Source: Acidobacteriaceae bacterium | Lineage (GTDB): Bacteria; Acidobacteriota; Terriglobia; Terriglobales; Acidobacteriaceae | Direction: 5' to 3' | DNA length: 64,000 nt | NCBI GenBank assembly: GCA_027452245.1 | Contig: DAIDGW010000154.1 | Location: 1 to 64,000, forward strand | Shown here: positions 28,218 through 37,165 of the stretch, piece after piece | How positions within the stretch are numbered: the first letter of the stretch is position 1 | Layout of the letters: the number at the start of each line of letters is the position of its first letter | Notes under the pieces: model-generated | Databases searched by the model: none | What the model was told of the DNA's origin: nothing | What the model saw: only the letters and a program-made list of their open reading frames with translations | Made by a program: the position numbers and the translations under genes

Positions 28218-29294
28218 TCAATCGCTCAATGGATCAACTCCCCCGATTTCGGCCGCCATCTTCGCAATCTCGCTCGCAGCATTCGGATGCGCCATCTCCC
28301 GCGCCGCCCGGCTCATCTGCTGCAAGCGTCGCGAGTCCTGCAATAACGCTGCAATCGTCTCGGCCAGCCAGACTCCTTCCAGTTTCGACTCTTCCACCAC
28401 CACGGCTGCACCCGCATTCGCCAGCGCCTCCGCGTTCACCCGCTGATGATCGTCTGCCGCTCGCGGAAACGGCACAAAAATGGCCGGCTTTCCTGCTGCA
28501 GCAATCTCCGCAACCGTGCTCGCGCCCGACCGGCAAACCACCAGATCCACTCGCGCGAACGCCGCCGGCATATCTTCGATGAACTTATAAACCTCCGCCG
28601 CTTCGCCCATCTCGCGATACGCCGCTACCGCGTCATTGTAGTCTCGCTCGCCCGTCTGATGAATGATGCGAATGCCCGGCGCCTCTCGCCGTAATACCGG
28701 CAGGCACCGCAGCATAGCCCGGTTAATCGCATGCGCCCCCTGGCTCCCGCCAAACACCAGCAGCGTCGGCGTCCCTCCATGCTTCCCTGCGATCTCAAAG
28801 AACGCCTGTCGTACCGGAACCCCTGTCACTTTCGCATTCCTGAAATAGCCTGAGGTCTGCTCGAAGTGGACAGCCGCCGCCGAAACAAATCGCGCTACCA
28901 GGCGATTCGCGAACCCCGGAACCGCATTGGGTTCAAACGCCAGCGTCGGAATGTGCTTGGCGATTGCCGCTATCATAGCCGGACCCGACGCATATCCACC
29001 CACGCCAATCACTACGTCCGGCGCAAACTCATTCAGCATCCGAGCTGCATCCCAGATAGCTCGCGGCAAGTCGAAGGCCGTCTTCGCGCGTGTCATCAAA
29101 CTCACATTCTTGAGAGCACCCACGCGCACCAGTTGTAATGGATATCCCGCCGCTGGCACCAGGCGGTTCTCGATCCCTCGCGCCGTCCCAATAAATAAGA
29201 CTTCAGCGCCGTAATCTTTGTTGAGTTGATTGGCGATGGCCAGTGCCGGAATCACGTGCCCGCCGGTGCCGCCGCCTGCCAGAATGGCCCTCAT
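28218..29294 (-). CDS. murG: UDP-GlcNAc--lipid I N-acetylglucosaminyltransferase
   Basis: 358 residues, GT28/GT-B fold. N-terminal [15 protein letters not shown] binds the lipid diphosphate, [16 protein letters not shown] and [29 protein letters not shown] are the MurG signature loops of the UDP-GlcNAc domain. It makes lipid II on the inner face of the membrane. The gap to murC holds an AT-rich spacer (about 28149-28217) of the repeated kind seen before other genes. Confidence 0.96.
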   Translation of the reverse strand: MRAILAGGGTGGHVIPALAIANQLNKDYGAEVLFIGTARGIENRLVPAAGYPLQLVRVGALKNVSLMTRAKTAFDLPRAIWDAARMLNEFAPDVVIGVGGYASGPAMIAAIAKHIPTLAFEPNAVPGFANRLVARFVSAAAVHFEQTSGYFRNAKVTGVPVRQAFFEIAGKHGGTPTLLVFGGSQGAHAINRAMLRCLPVLRREAPGIRIIHQTGERDYNDAVAAYREMGEAAEVYKFIEDMPAAFARVDLVVCRSGASTVAEIAAAGKPAIFVPFPRAADDHQRVNAEALANAGAAVVVEESKLEGVWLAETIAALLQDSRRLQQMSRAAREMAHPNAASEIAKMAAEIGGVDPLSD

Positions 29295-29332
29295 GAGCTG
29301 ACTATAAACAACAGCAATCGACTTTGCCGCAT

Positions 29333-29917
29333 TTAATGCTTCGTGACAAACGCCTTCGGCAGCGGATTATCCGGCCGCTCCGCATCCCACAGGATGGAAA
29401 CCACCCACCACCGCTTGCCATCGTTCAGCAACTGCACCGAGTTGATCCCACGGGCAAACGGCTTCTCGCCGGGTGCGTGCCGCGATTCATAGCTGCTGAA
29501 TACCTGTGCGACATTCCCGAACGATTCCGTTTTATTCACCATCCCATTCTCATAAAAGCCTTCCTGCGCAAAAACCATCCCCGCGTCGTGCGCGAATTCA
29601 TCCACGCTCCACGTGTGCATCACAATGGATCCATCGGGCTTCTTCCCGGTGTCGGTGAATCGCGCGCTTGGAAGAAACAGCGACCGGAAGCGATCCCAGT
29701 CCCGTGCGCCCGCCGGCCCGGAAATCGCGCCATAAATGGCATGCATGATCGCGTCGATCGATTTCACGTCTTCCGGCTTCGGGGCCGGAACTTTGGCCGC
29801 GAGATCCTCCGCAGAAAAACTTGGCACAAATGGCGCCGACTTCGCCGCCTGCGAATTCTGTGCGGCAACTGGCGACAAGACCAGGGCCACGAAGACTGCG
29901 ATCCACACAGCTCTCAT
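29333..29917 (-). CDS. Secreted NTF2/SnoaL-like domain protein
   Basis: 194 residues from the ATG at 29917, which has GGGAGG five bases upstream. Signal peptide [18 protein letters not shown]. The mature part resembles a SnoaL/NTF2-like cone fold: helix with [28 protein letters not shown], then strands [13 protein letters not shown] and [22 protein letters not shown]. Such domains bind small molecules or serve as polyketide-cyclase-like enzymes; no catalytic call is possible. Inserted between ftsW (11 bases) and murG, so co-transcribed with the cell-wall genes, but not a standard division gene. Confidence 0.7.
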   Translation of the reverse strand: MRAVWIAVFVALVLSPVAAQNSQAAKSAPFVPSFSAEDLAAKVPAPKPEDVKSIDAIMHAIYGAISGPAGARDWDRFRSLFLPSARFTDTGKKPDGSIVMHTWSVDEFAHDAGMVFAQEGFYENGMVNKTESFGNVAQVFSSYESRHAPGEKPFARGINSVQLLNDGKRWWVVSILWDAERPDNPLPKAFVTKH

Positions 29918-29928
29918 TGCTGCCTCCC

Positions 29929-31020
29929 TTATTCCGCTTGCTTCGTGATATTCAGCAACACCCCGATACACGCCAGCGTCACAAACAGCGACGACCCTCC
30001 ATACGACACCAGGGGCAGAGGAATGCCCTTTGTCGGCATCATGCCCAGCACCACACTGATATTAATGAATGCCTGCAACACCACCATGCTCGTAATTCCC
30101 ACCGCCAGATACCGTCCGAACAGATCTTCCGTTCGCCACGATGTCCGCATGCCTCGCCATAGAAAGATCGCAAATAGTGACACGATAAACACCGCGCCCA
30201 CCAGTCCCAATTCCTCCGCCGTCACCGCGAAGATGAAATCGGTATGCGGCTCCGGAAGATAGAACAGCTTCTGCTTCCCTTCCATCAAGCCCCGTCCGGT
30301 AATGCCGCCGGTCGCCACCGCAATCAGCGATTGAATAATGTGGAACCCGGCGCGCTGCCGGTCGGCATACGGATTCAGAAATGCCAGAATCCGGTCCCGC
30401 CGGAACGCGACATGAAAAATCAAAAAATACAGCGGCGGCAGCGAGGCCGCGAACGCATACCCAAAATACCGCAACTGCATCCCGGCCACGTAGAAGATGC
30501 ACGCCGAAATTCCAGCGCATGCAATCGCAGTCCCGAGATCCGGCTGCAACACGATGAGTCCCAGAAAAACGATCAGCGGTATAGCTGCCGGCAGCAGCGT
30601 GTTGCGCCAATCCTCCATCGTCTTCGCGCGGCCTTCCAGAAAATAAGCGAGAAAAAGGATCAGTGCCGGCTTGGCCAACTCCGATGGCTGGAACGAGAAT
30701 CCGCCCGCGTGAATCCATCGATGTGTGTTATGGGACCGGTCGAGAAAGAAAACCGAAATCAGCAGCAGCGTTGTCGTCCCTAAAAACGAAAAAACCAGCC
30801 CGGGATGCTTGTAGCGCCTGTAATCGACCCGCATCGTCACGATCATCGTGGCGATCCCCGCCACCGCCCACATCAACTGCTTCGATAAGAACGCGTAGGC
30901 CGAACCAAAGCGCTCCCGCGCCATCACAGCTGATGCCGAAAACACCATCACCAGCCCGATGAACACCAGCAGCATGGTCACGGTAAACAGCCAGCGATCC
31001 ACACTCACGCGCTTCGCCAT
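29929..31020 (-). CDS. ftsW: SEDS-family lipid II flippase/glycosyltransferase FtsW
   Basis: 363 residues with about ten membrane helices. SEDS motifs: MVFSASAVMARE, WIHAGGFSFQPSELAKPALILFLAYFLE, DLGTAIACAGISA and the C-terminal GIPLPLVSYGGSSL. The position next to murG identifies FtsW rather than RodA. It polymerises septal peptidoglycan with FtsI. Downstream are the SnoaL-like gene, murG and murC; upstream, the cluster is interrupted by a plus-strand MFS gene before murD. Confidence 0.94.
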   Translation of the reverse strand: MAKRVSVDRWLFTVTMLLVFIGLVMVFSASAVMARERFGSAYAFLSKQLMWAVAGIATMIVTMRVDYRRYKHPGLVFSFLGTTTLLLISVFFLDRSHNTHRWIHAGGFSFQPSELAKPALILFLAYFLEGRAKTMEDWRNTLLPAAIPLIVFLGLIVLQPDLGTAIACAGISACIFYVAGMQLRYFGYAFAASLPPLYFLIFHVAFRRDRILAFLNPYADRQRAGFHIIQSLIAVATGGITGRGLMEGKQKLFYLPEPHTDFIFAVTAEELGLVGAVFIVSLFAIFLWRGMRTSWRTEDLFGRYLAVGITSMVVLQAFINISVVLGMMPTKGIPLPLVSYGGSSLFVTLACIGVLLNITKQAE

Positions 31021-31269
31021 CGACTTTCATTTCACCATGCATTGCGGGAGAACCGTGAAACTCTTCTTGTGGAATTCCCGCAGCGAGAGTGACTGATTTG
31101 ATTCCTTCCCAATCATCACTTCCAATGTCCAACCAGCATCCCTGGGAGAAGGCAGCCGGCGATGAAATTCTCCCATCGCCCTAACTCGCCGTCCTCGCAA
31201 ACCTCCGCGACTCTCAACTCACTCTGATATCCTACGAGACCAACTAACTTGCGATTCACCGGGAGTTCC

Positions 31270-33069
31270 ATGAGCCCTGAAGGCGCCATTGCAGCCACCG
31301 CTCCGGCAAGCCAGAACAAGACTCTTTACAACCTTTTTCTTCTTCTGGTCTCCGGGCTCGGCGGTCTGCTCTACGGCGTCGATGTCGGCATCATCGCCGG
31401 GGCTCTGCCCTATCTTGAATCTACTTCCGGACTCAATGCCCAACAGCTCTCGGTCATCGTCGCCGCAGTTCTTCTGGGCAGCGTAATCTCCACCCTCTTC
31501 GCCGGCCTCCTCGCCGACTGGATGGGTCGCCGTCTCCTGATGACTTTGAGCGGCGTGATGTTCGTCCTCAGCATTCCCGTCATTGCTCTCTCGCACGGAT
31601 ATGGACCGCTTGTGCTTGGCCGTTTGCTTCAAGGCGTGAGTGCCGGACTGATCGGGGTTGTCGTACCCCTCTACTTGGCGGAATGCCTTTCCGCATCCAG
31701 CCGCGGCAAGGGAACCGGCATCTTCCAATGGCTGCTCACATTGGGCATCGTCACCGCGGCTCTGGTGGGAATGTATTTCAGCATCCGCGTGGATCAGGTC
31801 GCGAAGCTCGGCAATCCATCCCAGTTGTTCGCCTTCAAAGATCATGCCTGGCGCAGCATCTTCTGGGTCTCCCTGCCGCCAGGAATCCTGTTCGTCATTG
31901 GAAGTTTAATCGTCGCCGAATCCCCCCGCTGGCTTTTCCGCCAAGGCAAACGCGATGCTGCCCTGGCGGCATTGTTGCGTTCCCGCTCTACCGAGCAGGC
32001 CAATATAGAACTACGTGAGATCGAGCAGAACGCTGCCGCCGAAAAAGCCGTCACGGCCACAGGAAAACAGAAGAAAGAATCGCTTCTTCACCGCAAATAC
32101 GTCATCCCCTTCTTCCTGGCCTGCATAATCCTTGCCTTCAATCAGGCCACCGGAATCAACTCCATCATCGGATACAACACCAACATTCTGCTGCAAAGTG
32201 GACTCTCCGATGTCCAGTCTCATTGGGGATACGTGATCTTCACCATCGTCAACTTCCTCATGACCATGGGTGGAGTTGCGCTGGTTGACCGCCGCGGTCG
32301 CAAGTTCCTGCTCTCGCTCGGGACAGCTGGAATCATCGCCTCTTTGGTCAGCACAGCGTTTCTCTTCCGCATCACCGAAACCCAACGCGTGGATTCAAAC
32401 CACGCCGTCCAATCGTTGGTCACAGACAACCAGACGCTATCGCTGCTTTACAACCAGTCTGCGGCCGGGAAACTGCTCGCCGCCAGCCGTGCGAACCATC
32501 AGATCGAGAGCGCTCCGACCTCGCTGGTCGTCATCTATTCTTACGGCGACTTCCGCGCTGCCACCAAGGCCGTGCGCTCCGACGATCCCGGCACAACTCC
32601 CATCGTTATCTCCCGCGAAACTGCTGTGCCCGCCAACAAAGTCGTCGCCTTCTTCTCCAATCCATTCGGGGACCTTGACGCCGCCCGCACCGCGCCTCTC
32701 ACTATCGATAATGCACTCATTACCCCATTGCCGAGCCATCGCACCGGGGTGCTCGTTGCACTCACCCTCTTCGCCTTCATGGCCTTCTATGCCATCGGCC
32801 CCGGAGTCTGCGTCTGGCTCGCCCTGTCGGAACTCATGCCCACACGCATCCGCTCCAACGGCATGAGCATCGCCCTGCTCCTGAACCAGGCCGTCTCCAC
32901 AACCATTGCAGCCGTCTTCCTGCCCACAGTCGGCAAGTTCGGATACTCCACCATCTTCTTCGCATTCGCGGGATGCACGGTGATCTATTTCGTCACCGCT
33001 GCTTTCTTGCTGCCGGAAACTAAGGGGAAAACTCTGGAAGAAATCGAGATGTACTTCGAAAAGCCGTAG
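31270..33069 (+). CDS. Sugar-porter family MFS transporter with a large internal loop
   Basis: 599 residues from the ATG at 31270 (GGGAG 5 bases upstream). Sugar-porter marks: GGLLYGVDVGIIAGALPYL in helix 1, loop 2-3 GLLADWMGRRLLM, GRLLQGVSAGLIGVVVPLYLAE in helix 4, and the later ATGINSIIGYN and ETKGKTLEEIE, as in XylE/GLUT-like proteins. It is about 100 residues longer than usual because a hydrophilic segment of about 125 residues (about 370-490) lies between predicted helices 9 and 10. It interrupts the mur/fts cluster on the opposite strand and is likely a later insertion. Substrate unknown, probably a hexose or pentose with H+. Confidence 0.85.
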   Translation: MSPEGAIAATAPASQNKTLYNLFLLLVSGLGGLLYGVDVGIIAGALPYLESTSGLNAQQLSVIVAAVLLGSVISTLFAGLLADWMGRRLLMTLSGVMFVLSIPVIALSHGYGPLVLGRLLQGVSAGLIGVVVPLYLAECLSASSRGKGTGIFQWLLTLGIVTAALVGMYFSIRVDQVAKLGNPSQLFAFKDHAWRSIFWVSLPPGILFVIGSLIVAESPRWLFRQGKRDAALAALLRSRSTEQANIELREIEQNAAAEKAVTATGKQKKESLLHRKYVIPFFLACIILAFNQATGINSIIGYNTNILLQSGLSDVQSHWGYVIFTIVNFLMTMGGVALVDRRGRKFLLSLGTAGIIASLVSTAFLFRITETQRVDSNHAVQSLVTDNQTLSLLYNQSAAGKLLAASRANHQIESAPTSLVVIYSYGDFRAATKAVRSDDPGTTPIVISRETAVPANKVVAFFSNPFGDLDAARTAPLTIDNALITPLPSHRTGVLVALTLFAFMAFYAIGPGVCVWLALSELMPTRIRSNGMSIALLLNQAVSTTIAAVFLPTVGKFGYSTIFFAFAGCTVIYFVTAAFLLPETKGKTLEEIEMYFEKP

Positions 33070-33117
33070 GCAACTGAGCGGAACAACGATAGCCCAGCCC
33101 CGCAGGGGCAGGATAAG

Positions 33118-33137
33118 CCCAGGACATAAGTCCTGGG
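33118..33137. repeat. Hairpin between convergent MFS and murD genes
   Basis: CCCAGGAC (33118-33125) and GTCCTGGG (33130-33137) form a perfect 8-bp stem over ATAA. Just before it is a second small GC palindrome (CCCCGCAGGGG). Both genes end toward this site, so it may end transcription from both sides. The wording resembles dispersed AGCCCAG..GTCCTGGG elements of Acidobacteria, but only one copy is in this window. Confidence 0.5.
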
Positions 33138-33142
33138 GAAAG

Positions 33143-34513
33143 CTACACCTTTACCTTCTCCGCCTCTAACGCCAGCGTTCGCACAATTTCTTTGAACGTC
33201 TGCCCGCGGTGCTCATAACTCTTGAACTGGTCGAAGCTCGCGCAGGCCGGAGCCAATAGCACAATATCGCCCGCGTGCGCCACGCTGCTCGCTTTCCGCA
33301 ACGCATTCTCCAATGTCTCGGCGTGTACGACTTCAGGGCCCTTGATCTGTCCCTCGATCTTCGCCGCCGCCGCCCCGATCGTGTAGACCCGTTTCACGCG
33401 CTTGCGCAAAAGCTCATTCAGAACCGTGTAATCGCTGCCCTTGTCTTTGCCGCCCAGTATCAATTGGATATTGTTCGGAAACGACTCCAACGCCTTGATC
33501 GTGGCATCCACATTGGTCGCCTTCGAGTCGTTGTAGTAATCCACACCTTGGATCGTCGCCACGTACTCCAACCGGTGCTCTACTGCTTTGAACTTGCTCA
33601 CTGCCTCGCGAATTTTCCCCGCTTCGCATCCCATCAACGCGCTCGCACAAACCGCCGCCAACACATTCTCCAGGTTATGCGCGCCCTTCAGCGGGATCTC
33701 TGCCACTTTCATGATTTGCTTCTGCCCGTGACCATCCCGCAAGACAATCTCGCCTTCGTGCACCCACGCGCCTCGGGCTACTTCCTTTTGCCGGCTGAAC
33801 CAGAACACCTGCGCCTTGGTCCGCTGCCCCAGTTGCACGCATGTGGGATCGTCCAGGTTCAGCACCGCAAAATCATTCTGCGACTGATTCTCGAAAATGC
33901 GCGCCTTCGCGTTCACGTAGATCTCGAACGTCCGGTGCCGGTCCAGATGATCGGGCGTCACATTCAACACCACCGCCACCTTCGGACGGAATGCCTGAAT
34001 CGTCTCCAGTTGAAAGCTTGAAACTTCCAGGACAATCGCAGTTTCCGCCGTGGCGCGCTCCACCAGCGAGATTGCTGGCGTACCGATATTTCCTCCAACT
34101 AGCGTCGGAATCCCTCCAGCCGCAAGGATTTCCCCAACCAGCGTCGTCGTCGTGGTTTTCCCGTTCGATCCCGTGATGCCGACAATCGGTCCGGGCAAAT
34201 ACTGCGCCGCCAACTCAACTTCCCCGATCACCGCCTCGCCCCGCGCTCGCGACTGCGTCAGTGGCGGAGCATCCACCGGAACTCCCGGGCTCACCACGAT
34301 CAAATCCTGTTCGTGAAATGTCCGCTCGCCATGGCCGCCAGTCTCAACTGTAATCCCATGATCGAGCAGTACTGGGATTTCCTTGCGTAACTCGTCGCCG
34401 CTCTTGGTGTCCGAGACCGTCACCCGCGCTCCCTGCTTCTTCAAAAACAAAGCCGAGGCCACGCCGGATTTCCCCAGTCCTACCACCAGAACGCGCTTAC
34501 CTTCCAGGTTCAT
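33143..34513 (-). CDS. murD: UDP-N-acetylmuramoyl-L-alanine--D-glutamate ligase
   Basis: 456 residues. N-terminal KRVLVVGLGKSGVASALFL, P-loop GITGSNGKTTTTTLVGEIL, VLNVTPDHLDRH and YYNDSKATNVDATIKALESF are MurD signatures. Adds D-glutamate to UDP-MurNAc-L-Ala. Placed 90 bases after mraY in transcription. Ends convergently with the inserted MFS transporter gene, so the transcript from murE probably stops here and ftsW-murG-murC must have their own promoter. Confidence 0.95.
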   Translation of the reverse strand: MNLEGKRVLVVGLGKSGVASALFLKKQGARVTVSDTKSGDELRKEIPVLLDHGITVETGGHGERTFHEQDLIVVSPGVPVDAPPLTQSRARGEAVIGEVELAAQYLPGPIVGITGSNGKTTTTTLVGEILAAGGIPTLVGGNIGTPAISLVERATAETAIVLEVSSFQLETIQAFRPKVAVVLNVTPDHLDRHRTFEIYVNAKARIFENQSQNDFAVLNLDDPTCVQLGQRTKAQVFWFSRQKEVARGAWVHEGEIVLRDGHGQKQIMKVAEIPLKGAHNLENVLAAVCASALMGCEAGKIREAVSKFKAVEHRLEYVATIQGVDYYNDSKATNVDATIKALESFPNNIQLILGGKDKGSDYTVLNELLRKRVKRVYTIGAAAAKIEGQIKGPEVVHAETLENALRKASSVAHAGDIVLLAPACASFDQFKSYEHRGQTFKEIVRTLALEAEKVKV

Positions 34514-34603
34514 GAGAATATTTCACCACAGACTTCTCCCGCCGCAGACCAGATTCGTTCCCGTCCACCGGGCTTGTGTCTCGATAGTCCTGTTTTGGGC
34601 TTC

Positions 34604-35737
34604 TTATCTCAATTTCAACGTCGTCAGCGCAAACAGCGCGAACACCAGCGACGCAATCCAGAAGCGCACAATGATCTTCGATTCCGACCAGCCCATCAAT
34701 TCGAAATGATGGTGGATCGGCGCCATCTTGAAAATACGCTTCTTGCGTAGCTTGTACGATCCCACCTGCAGCATCACCGACAGCGCCTCGATCACAAACA
34801 CCCCGCCGATGAACGGCAGCAGCAACTCCTGCTTGATCATGACCGCGACCGTACCGATCGCCCCGCCCAGCGCCAATGATCCCACGTCGCCCATGAACAC
34901 TTCCGCTGGATGCGCGTTGTACCACAAAAATCCGATCGCCGATCCGACCATGGCTCCGCAAAAAATCGTCAACTCGCCGATCTGCGGCATGCGCTGCAAC
35001 TCGAGGTATGTCGCAAACGTCGCATGCCCGCTTACGTAGGTCAGCACTGTCAGCGCCCCCGCCGCAATCACCGTACATCCAATCGCCAGCCCGTCCAGCC
35101 CGTCGGTAAGATTCACGGCATTACTCGATCCCACCACCACCAAAGCCACAAACGCGATAAACGGCAGGAATGCCAGCGGCCACAAATGCGGATTCCTCTC
35201 CAGCGTTCCAATCACCAGGTCCGGACGGAACTGCTTGAAGAACGGCACGATCAGCTTTGTGGAATACATTCCGTACGTCTGCATGGCGATCAGGGCGATC
35301 GCCACCAGCACACCCGTGGCAAACTGCAACGCCAATTTCTGCCGCGCGGTCAATCCCAGATTCCGCCGGTTCGCCACCTTCGTATAGTCGTCGCTAAAGC
35401 CAATCGCCGCGAACGCAACCGTCGCCCCGACCGCGATCCACACAAATCGATTGCTTAAGTCGGCCCAAAGCAGCGTCGGCACTACAATCGCAATTACGAT
35501 CAGCAACCCTCCCATGGTGGGAGTTCCGGCCTTTTTTTGATGTGCCTTCGGGCCTTCTTCGCGGATGTATTGTCCAATCTGGAATTCGCGCAAGCGCGCG
35601 ATCACCAGCGGACCGACGATCAACGCTGTGAACAATGCGGTCAGGCTGGCAAATGCGGTACGAAAAGTCAGATAGCGGAAGATGCGAAACGGCGGGACGT
35701 AGTGCTGCAGTTTCAGGAATAACAGCCAGTAGAGCAA
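34604..35737 (-). CDS. mraY: Phospho-N-acetylmuramoyl-pentapeptide-transferase
   Basis: 377 residues with about ten membrane helices. [34 protein letters not shown] and the C-terminal [14 protein letters not shown] are the MraY-defining loops, including the catalytic aspartates and the HHH segment. Makes lipid I. The start is a TTG at 35737 preceded by an excellent GGGAGG; there is no suitable ATG. Between murF and murD as in standard clusters. Confidence 0.96.
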   Translation of the reverse strand: MLYWLLFLKLQHYVPPFRIFRYLTFRTAFASLTALFTALIVGPLVIARLREFQIGQYIREEGPKAHQKKAGTPTMGGLLIVIAIVVPTLLWADLSNRFVWIAVGATVAFAAIGFSDDYTKVANRRNLGLTARQKLALQFATGVLVAIALIAMQTYGMYSTKLIVPFFKQFRPDLVIGTLERNPHLWPLAFLPFIAFVALVVVGSSNAVNLTDGLDGLAIGCTVIAAGALTVLTYVSGHATFATYLELQRMPQIGELTIFCGAMVGSAIGFLWYNAHPAEVFMGDVGSLALGGAIGTVAVMIKQELLLPFIGGVFVIEALSVMLQVGSYKLRKKRIFKMAPIHHHFELMGWSESKIIVRFWIASLVFALFALTTLKLR

Positions 35738-35794
35738 TTTACCTCCCGTCCCCTTGGAGCGCTAAATTCAACTGCATTGACCGTGATATCCCCG

Positions 35795-37165
35795 CTACCT
35801 TCGCCGCGACTGCCAGGTCTCCAGCGCCTTTTCCAGTTTCACGCCTCGCGACGCTTTCAGCAAAACCACGTCCCCATCTTTCGCATGGGCCGCCAACCAC
35901 TCGCCCGCATCTTCCGGAGTCGCCACAAATTCCGCCCGCACTCCCCGCGCTCGCGCACCATCCACAATCTTTTCCGCCAGGCCGCGAACCCCAACCACTA
36001 CGTCCATCTTCTTCTCCGCCGCATGCTCTCCCGAGGCGCGGTGCATCTCCTCTGCTGCGGGACCAAGTTCCAGCATCTCGCCCGCAACCACAATCCGCCG
36101 GCTCGCCGGCATCGCCGCCAGCGCATCCACCATCGCATCCAGTGCTTTCGGATTCGAATTGTAGCAATCATTAATGACCGTGATGTTGCCCAACTGGAGA
36201 ACCTGCCCGCGTTTGTCCGCAGGACGCAGGGATCCCAGCGCCTCCGCCGCCTCGCTCACACTGAATCCGCGCTGCATTCCAACCGCGATCGCCGCCAGCG
36301 CATTCAAAATGTTGTGTTCTCCCACCAGCGGGAGACGCGCACGCACTCTCTTGCCGCCAGCCACCACGTCAAACTCTGATCCGTCCGTTCCCCGCGCCTC
36401 TATGTTTTCCACGCAAACATCCGCCGTCGATCGCGTCCCGTACATCACCACCCGTCCCTTGAATCCGCGCCCGAACTGCGACACATACGGGTCGTCTGCA
36501 TTCAGCACGGCAACTCCGTTGCTCGGCAGCGATTCCACCAGTTCGTACTTCGCGCGCGCAATGTCTGCAATGGACGCAAAAAATTCCAAGTGCACGGGCG
36601 CCACCATGGTCACCACTCCCATCTCCGGCTGCGCAATCTTCGCCAGCGCCCGGATCTCTCCCGCGTGCGACATTCCCATCTCGATCACCGCCACCTCGTG
36701 CTCCGACTCCAGTTTCAGCAGCATGAGCGGCAAGCCGAAATGATTATTGAAATTGCCTTCCGACTTCAGCACCCGCGACTTCGCGCTCAGTACATGCGCT
36801 ATCGCTTCTTTCGTAGTGGTCTTTCCCGCCGATCCAGTCACGCCAATCAGCGTTTTTCCCCACAGCTTCCGCACTGCGGTCGCCAGGGTCTGTAACCCAC
36901 TCAGCGTGTCATCCACGCCCAGCAACCGCTGGCCGCTTTTGTAACGGGGAAGCTGATCTTTCTGCACCACCGCCGCCACAGCGCCCTTCTCCAGCGCCGA
37001 GTCCACAAAGTCGTGTCCATCCAGCCGTTCGCCTTTCACGGCAAAAAAAAGCTGCCCCCGACCGATCGTCCGCGAATCGATCCCGTAAGCCTGCGCCACA
37101 TCGTCGCCAAGGAAGGTTTTCTGCGCGGAAAGAAATTCCGCAATTCTGGAAAGGGACAGCTTCAT
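35795..37165 (-). CDS. murF: UDP-N-acetylmuramoyl-tripeptide--D-alanyl-D-alanine ligase
   Basis: 456 residues. GVTGSAGKTTTKEAIAHVL is the P-loop, GNFNNHFGLPLMLLKL and NDCYNSNPKALDAMVDAL are MurF motifs. It completes the pentapeptide precursor. The ATG overlaps the murE stop (ATGA at 37162-37165), so the two are translationally coupled; a longer in-frame start upstream would run deep into murE and is unlikely. Confidence 0.95.
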   Translation of the reverse strand: MKLSLSRIAEFLSAQKTFLGDDVAQAYGIDSRTIGRGQLFFAVKGERLDGHDFVDSALEKGAVAAVVQKDQLPRYKSGQRLLGVDDTLSGLQTLATAVRKLWGKTLIGVTGSAGKTTTKEAIAHVLSAKSRVLKSEGNFNNHFGLPLMLLKLESEHEVAVIEMGMSHAGEIRALAKIAQPEMGVVTMVAPVHLEFFASIADIARAKYELVESLPSNGVAVLNADDPYVSQFGRGFKGRVVMYGTRSTADVCVENIEARGTDGSEFDVVAGGKRVRARLPLVGEHNILNALAAIAVGMQRGFSVSEAAEALGSLRPADKRGQVLQLGNITVINDCYNSNPKALDAMVDALAAMPASRRIVVAGEMLELGPAAEEMHRASGEHAAEKKMDVVVGVRGLAEKIVDGARARGVRAEFVATPEDAGEWLAAHAKDGDVVLLKASRGVKLEKALETWQSRRR

